Source: an uncultured Candidatus Berkelbacteria bacterium (GTDB taxonomy: Bacteria; Patescibacteriota; UBA1384; CAILIB01). From it: a stretch of DNA of 10,124 bases. The position numbers and the translations under genes were made by a program. The stretch lies in NCBI GenBank assembly GCA_937895715.1, contig CALBLZ010000233.1, forward strand, positions 1 to 10,124, read 5' to 3'. Of this stretch, positions 5,192-10,124 are shown in pieces; position 1 is the first letter of the stretch, and each line of letters starts with the position of its first letter. The notes under the pieces are model-generated. The model did no database searches. It was not told the origin of the DNA and saw only the letters and a list, made by a program, of their open reading frames with translations.

Positions 5192-6628
5192 CTACTTTTT
5201 AGGTGGACTATAGAGTAGTTCAAAATCACTATCTGAGTTTAACGGGGTGTCTTCGGTAGAAGTAAGGGAGAAGTACGAGTGTAAGTAGTTTGCGCTAAAC
5301 GCTTTTTGGTCATTACGTCTGTAGAGAACTGTCTTGTTTACCTGTAAGTTTTTACTTACAGTCAGGGTGCTGAGAGAGGCGCGGAAGCCAAGGTCGTTTA
5401 GTGTGGCGACAATTTCCTGGAGCTGCTTACTGGTTGCGTTTCCTCCATTTGCAACAACAATAGTTGGCTGTTCAATTGTCAGGATTGGATCGGGGTTTTG
5501 TACACGGTACCAACGCTGTATGGCGGTGTATACACCGTCGCCTTCGAGCGGGTAAGAAATGTAGCCGAACTGATTACTTCCGTCAGTGAGTAAGCCGAGG
5601 GCCTTGCTCGTATCAATTACAAATGAGGTTCGGTTTTCGGCAGTAACCTTATTGTAGATATCGAATACCTTACGCATAGAATCTACTGGCATGTCAGTTT
5701 TCACATTCTTGCCGAGAGCTGTAAGGATGCTGTTGAGCTTTACTGGGTTGGCGAGTACACCGCCCGAGAGAGTTTTTGTTCGGATTGCCTCGATCACAAG
5801 CTGCTGACGGGAAGAGCGGCCGTAGTCACTGTCGGCATGGCGACTGCGGGCGTATCGAAGCGCTGTGCGACCATCCATGGTCTGTAACCCCTTCTTGATA
5901 GTAAACGGCTCATAGCCAATTCCCTTTTCTGCCGGGAACTCTGCATCGTAGAAGCCTTTTGGTACATCTACCTGTATACCGCCTACCGCATCGACAACTT
6001 CTTTGAGGCCGGCAAAGTTGGTGAGGACAAAGTAAGAAATTGGTGTTCCAAGAATAGTGCCAACTGCTTGCTTGATCGCTTCGGCGCCAGTTCCTTCCTC
6101 AGATTGTTCAGCACTTTTGTAGGTACCATTTAGCTTGTGGCTTTCTCCCTTCATATAGAAATCACGGGGGACAGAGACGATTGAGGATTTGTTTCCAATA
6201 GGATCAATTGAAAGCACCTGAATTGAATCGGTGAGCCCAACATTGCCACTGGTTGCGTCCATTCCGAGCAAGAGAATGTTGATACGTCCATCGCCGATCT
6301 TGGTAAAGTCGGCAGGACTGAGCTGTTCGAGACCTTTCTCTTGGTTATATGAAAGGAGCGCTGTTTTTTCGTTGGCATTTGCCGAGACAATCTCGTCGCG
6401 GACAGCAGAGTAACGCCAGTAGGAGTACCCGAATACGCTGATCAAGAGTACAAGTGCAGTTGTGCCCACTTTACGACGCCTGCTCCAAGGTGTCCGCGGC
6501 GTAAGTGCCCCGGGTAGGTTCTGGGTAGGAGTGGTAGGCGTATTTCCCACTGCACGAAGTGGCAGCTTGTCGCTGTCCGAGCTTCGGTATGGGGAGCTGC
6601 TGCGGTGGACTGGCTCAGGGTTAATCAT
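5192..6628 (-). CDS. LytR-CpsA-Psr (LCP) family glycopolymer transferase
   Basis: LCP enzymes move glycopolymers from a polyprenyl-phosphate carrier to peptidoglycan at the outer face of the membrane. Layout of the 478 residues: a Ser/Pro-rich cytoplasmic N-terminus ending in basic RRRK at about 50-53, one membrane helix at about 54-72, an LCP domain at about 110-300, and a LytR C-terminal domain near 385-440 (IVVANGGNATSKQLQEIVAT). LCP motifs visible: NILLLGMD, SVPRDFYM, KLNGTYK, LTNFAGLKEVVDAVGGIQVDVP, and LQTMDGRTALRYARSRH followed by DYGRSSRQQ. A usually conserved Arg before the TD of the second motif is Leu (GLTDS). I chose ATG 6628 because TATAGT ends 7 nt before it; an in-frame TTG at 6664 lies in the -35 region of this promoter and is rejected. 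The foldase gene follows after 2 nt. Confidence 0.9.
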   Translation of the reverse strand: MINPEPVHRSSSPYRSSDSDKLPLRAVGNTPTTPTQNLPGALTPRTPWSRRRKVGTTALVLLISVFGYSYWRYSAVRDEIVSANANEKTALLSYNQEKGLEQLSPADFTKIGDGRINILLLGMDATSGNVGLTDSIQVLSIDPIGNKSSIVSVPRDFYMKGESHKLNGTYKSAEQSEEGTGAEAIKQAVGTILGTPISYFVLTNFAGLKEVVDAVGGIQVDVPKGFYDAEFPAEKGIGYEPFTIKKGLQTMDGRTALRYARSRHADSDYGRSSRQQLVIEAIRTKTLSGGVLANPVKLNSILTALGKNVKTDMPVDSMRKVFDIYNKVTAENRTSFVIDTSKALGLLTDGSNQFGYISYPLEGDGVYTAIQRWYRVQNPDPILTIEQPTIVVANGGNATSKQLQEIVATLNDLGFRASLSTLTVSKNLQVNKTVLYRRNDQKAFSANYLHSYFSLTSTEDTPLNSDSDFELLYSPPKK

Positions 6629-6635
6629 ACTCTGT

Positions 6636-6664
6636 ACTATACTGGTTTTTGATCTGTATAACAA
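6636..6664 (-). promoter_or_regulatory. Promoter of the LCP gene, leaderless type
   Basis: On the minus strand TTGTTA (6659-6664), a 17-nt spacer, and TATAGT (6636-6641), then 7 nt (ACAGAGT) and the ATG. The -35 begins about 10 nt after the queA stop, so the operon starts in a 45-nt gap. No Shine-Dalgarno sequence lies before the ATG. Confidence 0.7.
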
Positions 6665-6673
6665 ACCAATTTT

Positions 6674-7765
6674 CTACAATATCAGCATTGCGTCGCCGTA
6701 GGAAAAGAATCGGTACTTTTCATGCACTGCTTCTTTGTAGAGTCGCTGGGCCAATGCGATGGCGTCTGCGGTGGGGAGAAGGGGCGCATTTCTATCGGAG
6801 GAGTGAGCAAGAAAGGCGGTGATTAACACGAGGAGGGATGATTGTGGCAGGTGAAAATTTGTAAGCAAGTGGTTAGCGGTATGAATACGCTGACCGGGAT
6901 AGAGAAAAATATTTGTTGGTTGCGAACCAGCAACGAGCTGCCCATTCTGCCAGTGTCCTTCGAGGGTCCGTAGGCTGGTGGTACCAATCGCTAGCACACT
7001 CGCGTTTGCGGTAATTGCCGCAGAGAGGCTGCTCGCAACAGTCTGCGGGATAGCTGTGATCTCAGTGTGAAGTTCGTTATCTTCGATAACATCTTCGCGG
7101 AGGGGTAAGAAGGTGCCAAGACCAACGTGAAGCGTCACCTCGTTCCAGGTATGGCCATGTCTCTCTAGTTCGACTCGAAGCTCTGGTGTTATATGGAGTC
7201 CTGCAGTGGGCGCAGCGCTAGATCCAAGGGGGCCTGCATAGGTGGTTTGGTAGCGCTCATCACTTGCGGTGCGCTCTGTAATATAGGGAGGTAGTGGTAT
7301 TTCTCCAGTGCTCTCGACCAAATCTGCAATAGTGCCGGAATCAGCTTCAAAAGCTAATACAAATGTAGTCATCGCTGAGTGCACAATACTGGTGACTACA
7401 GTTGCTCGCAATCCTGTTTCTGTGCCGTCTTTCGTTATCACAAACTGCAAACCCGGGTGGGGCGCCTTACCCCGGATCATGCAACAGTAGTGATCAGGCT
7501 CTGCAGCCTCTTCTAGTACAAATATTTCATACTCTTTACCTGTTCCAATCACACGCGCAGCATGGCGAGCGCGTCGAACACGGCTATTGTTAGCCACAAT
7601 ATGGGTCCTGCTTGGCAGAAGCTGGACAAGGTCGCTAATTGTTCGGTGTTCGATAGAATCTAGGGTGCGGTTGTATACAAAAAGCCGCGCACTATCTCGT
7701 GGTTCAGCTGGGGTTTGAGCAATTAGCTCGGGGGGAAGGTCGTAAGAAAAATCAGCGAGGTTCAT
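6674..7765 (-). CDS. queA: S-adenosylmethionine:tRNA ribosyltransferase-isomerase
   Basis: Transfers and rearranges the ribosyl part of S-adenosylmethionine onto 7-aminomethyl-7-deazaguanine at tRNA position 34, giving epoxyqueuosine, the step before queuosine. The 363 residues match the family length of about 350. Motifs seen: the N-terminal DFSYDLPPELIAQTP with PRDSARLFV, GLHITPEL in the middle, HVGLGTFLPLREDVIEDNELHTE, and near the C-terminus TNFHLPQSSLLVLITAFL. I chose ATG 7765 because it gives the usual N-terminus; a GTG at 7789 would add eight residues. There is no good Shine-Dalgarno sequence. The gene overlaps the end of the PH-domain gene by 14 nt, so coupling is likely. Neither tgt nor queG is in the window. 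tRNA-Asp(GUC), a queuosine tRNA, lies downstream on the same strand. Confidence 0.95.
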   Translation of the reverse strand: MNLADFSYDLPPELIAQTPAEPRDSARLFVYNRTLDSIEHRTISDLVQLLPSRTHIVANNSRVRRARHAARVIGTGKEYEIFVLEEAAEPDHYCCMIRGKAPHPGLQFVITKDGTETGLRATVVTSIVHSAMTTFVLAFEADSGTIADLVESTGEIPLPPYITERTASDERYQTTYAGPLGSSAAPTAGLHITPELRVELERHGHTWNEVTLHVGLGTFLPLREDVIEDNELHTEITAIPQTVASSLSAAITANASVLAIGTTSLRTLEGHWQNGQLVAGSQPTNIFLYPGQRIHTANHLLTNFHLPQSSLLVLITAFLAHSSDRNAPLLPTADAIALAQRLYKEAVHEKYRFFSYGDAMLIL

Positions 7766-8456
7766 TCCGGTTCGGAGCAAAATCTCCACGGTTCATTGAG
7801 TGCTGGCGACGTGGGTCATCGGTTAGTACGGCGCCTGCTTCGCGTAGTTCTTGCATGGTGCGAACCTTAGCATTGTTGATAACTCCGATGATCTCGCTCT
7901 CAGGAATGCGATCATGCTGGAGTCTTCCGTCCTTTGCCTGTTTAGAAAGGTCGTTAATAATACTTACGATTTCACGAGGATGCGGAAAGTTATCCAGCAT
8001 AAAGTTTTCGCTCGCCCCAGCTGTTTGCACCGTCACGTCTCCAAAATCGAGGAAGGTTTGGAAAAAGCTTGAGACGACTGAGTTGGCGTCTTCTACATCT
8101 TCTAAATTCAATTCAGAGATTTTTCGGTAAAAGAGAGACTGGTGCCGGATGCACACCAGGCGGCGATCGGTAACAATCAGAATATCGAGGTAGTTGTCGA
8201 GAATGTAAACCAGGAAAACTATTGCACAGATTAGCTGTGATAGGCCGAGCACAATCACCGCCACATTTGTTCCGGCATCACCAAGACTTCTACTGAGCGC
8301 TCCTTCGCTGAATGAGAACTGAAAGAAGATGGTAATGGCGAATACTAGTGCAAAAAAGAATACTCCTGAAAGGTAGTTGAAGTAGTGGGGGCGAAGGAAG
8401 ACATACACTGCCTCCTCTCGCTCTTTTCCTGGGAATGACGTGCCAATCTCGAGCAT
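7752..8456 (-). CDS. PH-domain membrane protein of unknown function
   Basis: A 234-residue protein. Two membrane helices at about 29-50 and 65-87 are followed by a region like bacterial PH (YdbS-type) domains at about 88-170, with NYLDILIVTDRRLVCIRH, then SLFYRKISELNLEDVEDANS, and a beta-rich FGDVTVQTAG. The C-terminal 60 residues are hydrophilic and probably disordered. No enzymatic motif is visible, and the function of these domains is poorly known. The ATG overlaps the stop of the 81-residue gene as TAATG, and AAGG lies just upstream, so the two are translated together. The N-terminal FPGKEREEAVYVFLRPH block ahead of the helices is something I associate with Patescibacterial PH-domain proteins, from memory only. 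Confidence 0.8.
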   Translation of the reverse strand: MLEIGTSFPGKEREEAVYVFLRPHYFNYLSGVFFFALVFAITIFFQFSFSEGALSRSLGDAGTNVAVIVLGLSQLICAIVFLVYILDNYLDILIVTDRRLVCIRHQSLFYRKISELNLEDVEDANSVVSSFFQTFLDFGDVTVQTAGASENFMLDNFPHPREIVSIINDLSKQAKDGRLQHDRIPESEIIGVINNAKVRTMQELREAGAVLTDDPRRQHSMNRGDFAPNRNEPR

Positions 8457-8701
8457 TAGAACCCTTCAAAGTTAAACAGACTGTTTTGTTGCTGCTGTTC
8501 GTTTACCTCAGCAATTGGCCGCAGAAGGGAAAGGGTGGAGATCATGCTCATAGCACAGAGAAACAGAAACAGGCCAATAAAGGTTACTGTGCGGTCGCCG
8601 CGAAATCGATACCGTAAGAAGTTTAGGATCACAACAAAGGCCAGCACGCCAAGTAAAAACAGCCCAATCATATACGAGAGAATGTAGTACCAACTACTCA
8701 T
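8456..8701 (-). CDS. Small two-helix membrane protein, unknown
   Basis: An 81-residue protein with membrane helices at about 5-29 and 38-60 joined by a short basic loop (RYRFRGDR), then a polar tail with four Gln in a row near 69-72. Both ends are predicted on the same side, and the loop charge places them outside. I do not recognise a family. Evidence that it is a gene: a TGCTATACT extended -10 lies 7 nt before its ATG, and its stop overlaps the ATG of the PH-domain gene as TAATG. It starts 17 nt after ruvB. It may form a membrane pair with the PH-domain protein. Confidence 0.75.
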   Translation of the reverse strand: MSSWYYILSYMIGLFLLGVLAFVVILNFLRYRFRGDRTVTFIGLFLFLCAMSMISTLSLLRPIAEVNEQQQQNSLFNFEGF

Positions 8702-8708
8702 AGCTCAG

Positions 8709-8714
8709 AGTATA
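8709..8714 (-). promoter_or_regulatory. Extended -10 of the small membrane gene operon, leaderless type
   Basis: On the minus strand TG-C-TATACT, then 7 nt (CTGAGCT) and ATG. No clear -35 is seen 16 to 18 nt upstream, which lies inside ruvB. The TG extension would compensate. There is no Shine-Dalgarno sequence. Confidence 0.6.
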
Positions 8715-8717
8715 GCA

Positions 8718-9716
8718 CTACGGTAGAGGTAATCCCATATGGGAACGTGCGAGGGGGGTAATAACACGTCCTCGTGATGTCCGATCGAGGAACCCAATAC
8801 GGAGCAGATAGGGCTCAATTACATCCTCGAGAGTTTCAGGCTCCTCGCCGGTAGCTGCGGCAAGTGTTTCAAGCCCAACCGGGCCGCCATTAAACTGCAT
8901 GCCAATGGTCGAGAGAACCAACCGGTCGGTACTATCAAGGCCGAGACTATCAATCTCTAATTGGTCGAGCGCCTGGGTTGCTAGATCCAAGCTTATTGAA
9001 GTGCTCCCCTGTACGGCAGCAAAGTCTCGCACGCGACGGAGTAGTCGGTTCGCAACGCGTGGGGTACGGCGCGCCCTGCCGGCAACATGCATAAGCGCCT
9101 CATGGGCGACATCAATTGAAAGAATTCGAGAGCTGCGAAGCAGGATGGAGGCGATTTCATCATCTGAGTAGTACTCAAGTCGGTGCACGATTCCAAAACG
9201 ATCGCGGAGTGGGTGTGACAGTGCGCCAGCACGGGTTGTGGCTCCAACCAGCGTAAATGGGGGAAGGTCGATTCGTACTGAGCGAGCGCCAGGTCCTTTG
9301 CCAAGAATGATATCGAGGGCAAAATCCTCCATTGCTGGGTAGAGTGTTTCTTCTACTGTTCGGTTGAGACGGTGGATCTCATCAATAAATAGGATATCGC
9401 CTGGCTGCAGGTTGGTAAGGATTGCTGCAAGATCTCCTGCTCGGGTAATCGCTGGCCCGGCAGTAACCCGAACGGTGCTCCCCATTTCGTGGGCGATAAT
9501 GTGCGCGAGCGAGGTCTTGCCAAGCCCAGGTGGCCCATAGAATAGCAGGTGGTCGATACTCTGCTTGCGGTTTCGAGCGGCAGTTACCGCAATACGAATA
9601 CTCTCCTTTATCCGTTCCTGCCCAACATAGTCGCCTAGTGAAGAGGGCCGCAGTGAAAGATCAACACTTTCCTCGAGAGGGGTAGTTTCTGGTGAGAGAA
9701 TTGAGTCGACTGGCAT
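8718..9716 (-). CDS. ruvB: Holliday junction branch migration helicase RuvB
   Basis: ATP-driven motor that, with RuvA, moves Holliday junctions during recombinational repair. The 332 residues are full length and complete. They hold the N-terminal [12 protein letters not shown] (22-33), Walker A GPPGLGKT (61-68), Walker B with LFIDEIHRL, sensor 1 GATTRAG, the arginine-finger region PLRDRFG, sensor 2 around [17 protein letters not shown], and a C-terminal winged helix ([11 protein letters not shown] to ITPLA). I chose ATG 9716: an in-frame ATG at 9743 would add nine residues and include the TATAGT promoter box, which ends 6 nt before 9716. No ruvA or ruvC is next to it here. It is followed after 17 nt by the small membrane gene, with no terminator between them. 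Confidence 0.96.
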   Translation of the reverse strand: MPVDSILSPETTPLEESVDLSLRPSSLGDYVGQERIKESIRIAVTAARNRKQSIDHLLFYGPPGLGKTSLAHIIAHEMGSTVRVTAGPAITRAGDLAAILTNLQPGDILFIDEIHRLNRTVEETLYPAMEDFALDIILGKGPGARSVRIDLPPFTLVGATTRAGALSHPLRDRFGIVHRLEYYSDDEIASILLRSSRILSIDVAHEALMHVAGRARRTPRVANRLLRRVRDFAAVQGSTSISLDLATQALDQLEIDSLGLDSTDRLVLSTIGMQFNGGPVGLETLAAATGEEPETLEDVIEPYLLRIGFLDRTSRGRVITPLARSHMGLPLP

Positions 9717-9722
9717 GCACTG

Positions 9723-9728
9723 ACTATA
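9723..9728 (-). promoter_or_regulatory. Extended -10 of ruvB, leaderless type
   Basis: On the minus strand TG-C-TATAGT, then 6 nt (CAGTGC) and the ATG. A weak TTGGAG lies 16 nt upstream. No Shine-Dalgarno sequence precedes the ATG. Confidence 0.65.
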
Positions 9729-9834
9729 GCAAGTAGCGCGCATACTCCAAACACATTCCGAAGATTACCGATCAAAAATTCTTATGAAAAAGTATGAACA
9801 AAACATACAAAACACGAGTTACGCTTTGTGAGAG

Positions 9835-9862
9835 TTGACATTTACCCCCAAGCATCAATAAG
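9835..9862 (+). promoter_or_regulatory. Possible promoter of the plus-strand gene
   Basis: A perfect TTGACA at 9835-9840, a 16-nt spacer, and AATAAG (4 of 6 to TATAAT). It would start a transcript near 9869 with a leader of about 110 nt before the ATG at 9981. Confidence 0.45.
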
Positions 9863-9886
9863 CTGTATGTAAACGACGCACGCACT

Positions 9887-9912
9887 TATGGGCATCTGCC
9901 AGAGCAGCCCAT
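9887..9912 (+). other. Stem-loop in the leader of the plus-strand gene
   Basis: TATGGG pairs with CCCATG as an outer stem, then after a 3-nt bulge CTGC pairs with GCAG around the loop CAGA. It lies between the putative promoter and the ATG. No known riboswitch class is recognised. The same stretch also reads as an in-frame upstream ATG (9888), so the structure may be chance. Confidence 0.35.
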
Positions 9913-9980
9913 GGGGAGTCGACTGGCAAGGTCATGATACGCAAAGAGAGGGATCCTTATCAGTTACTAACCATACTTCT

Positions 9981-10124
9981 ATGAATGCTACGCGTTTTAC
10001 GCGCAGGCTGTTCTCGTTTGGTGTCGCGGGCACTCTAGTCTTCCAGCTGTTCGGAGCAATCCTTCCAGCTTCAGTCGCCCATGCCGCCGGTCTGCGGACG
10101 GTCATTGTGGCAGGCAAAGAAAAG
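9981..10124 (+). CDS. Secreted protein, N-terminal part only
   Basis: The only plus-strand gene; 48 codons are visible and the frame is open at the window edge. The N-terminus is a clear Sec signal peptide: a basic n-region (TRFTRR), a hydrophobic stretch at about 10-30, and an AHA-A cleavage site after residue 35. The mature part begins AGLRTVIVAGKEK and is too short to assign. I chose ATG 9981 because it places the signal peptide at the start. An in-frame ATG at 9888 would add 31 polar residues. No Shine-Dalgarno sequence is close to either. It is transcribed divergently from ruvB across a gap of about 260 nt. Confidence 0.7.
   Translation, partial: MNATRFTRRLFSFGVAGTLVFQLFGAILPASVAHAAGLRTVIVAGKEK

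Noticed and set aside
9717..9743. Longer RuvB from ATG 9743
   Set aside because: The added codons contain the TATAGT box, and the extra residues are not family-like.
9784..9831. A 15-codon plus-strand frame (MKKYEQ...) before the secreted gene
   Set aside because: No Shine-Dalgarno sequence, no promoter before it, and it ends upstream of the best promoter.
9887..9960. Cyclic di-GMP riboswitch, suggested by ACGCAAAG near 9939-9946
   Set aside because: Only that short string matches; the tetraloop-receptor layout and the remaining conserved bases are missing.
28..10124. Alternative genetic code with UGA as Gly, as in some Patescibacteria
   Set aside because: All conserved genes read through at full length with standard stops, and the ATPase gene appears to end at a TGA in an ATGA overlap.

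Overview
The window looks like part of a small, gene-dense bacterial chromosome with the standard genetic code and roughly balanced base composition. A pyruvate kinase that ends where the C-terminal domain should begin, a LytR-CpsA-Psr protein, a PH-domain membrane protein beside queA and ruvB, and very tight packing all suggest a Patescibacteria (CPR) genome. Saccharibacteria is my best guess, but this is inference from gene content and not a search result.

All complete genes are on the minus strand. In transcription order they run from the right end to the left. First comes ruvB (Holliday junction helicase), then a three-gene run of a small membrane protein, a PH-domain membrane protein and queA (queuosine synthesis). 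Next is an envelope pair, a LytR-CpsA-Psr glycopolymer transferase and a membrane-anchored parvulin foldase, closed by a terminator. tRNA-Asp(GUC) follows, then a 280-nt repeat-rich spacer, a two-gene ABC exporter with its terminator, pyruvate kinase with its terminator, and a HIT-family protein. The only plus-strand gene begins at 9981, encodes a protein with a signal peptide, and runs off the right edge.

The most unusual part is the spacer between tRNA-Asp and the ABC exporter (3779-4058). It holds two related stem-loop elements in opposite orientation. Each has long arms and a shared core: GTCTCCGCA, then a small hairpin with a C(GNA)G triloop, then GAGGACYA. The arms and the small hairpins differ in sequence between the copies but mostly keep pairing, so structure appears to be conserved. 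Between them lie three 38-nt direct repeats that carry only the first part of the core. I do not recognise this family.

A second pattern concerns expression. Four genes that look like first genes of transcripts (ruvB, the 81-aa ORF, the LytR-CpsA-Psr gene, the ABC ATPase) have a -10-like hexamer 6 or 7 nt before the ATG and no Shine-Dalgarno sequence, as expected for leaderless mRNAs. Several other genes (permease, PH-domain gene, HIT gene) carry recognisable Shine-Dalgarno sequences.
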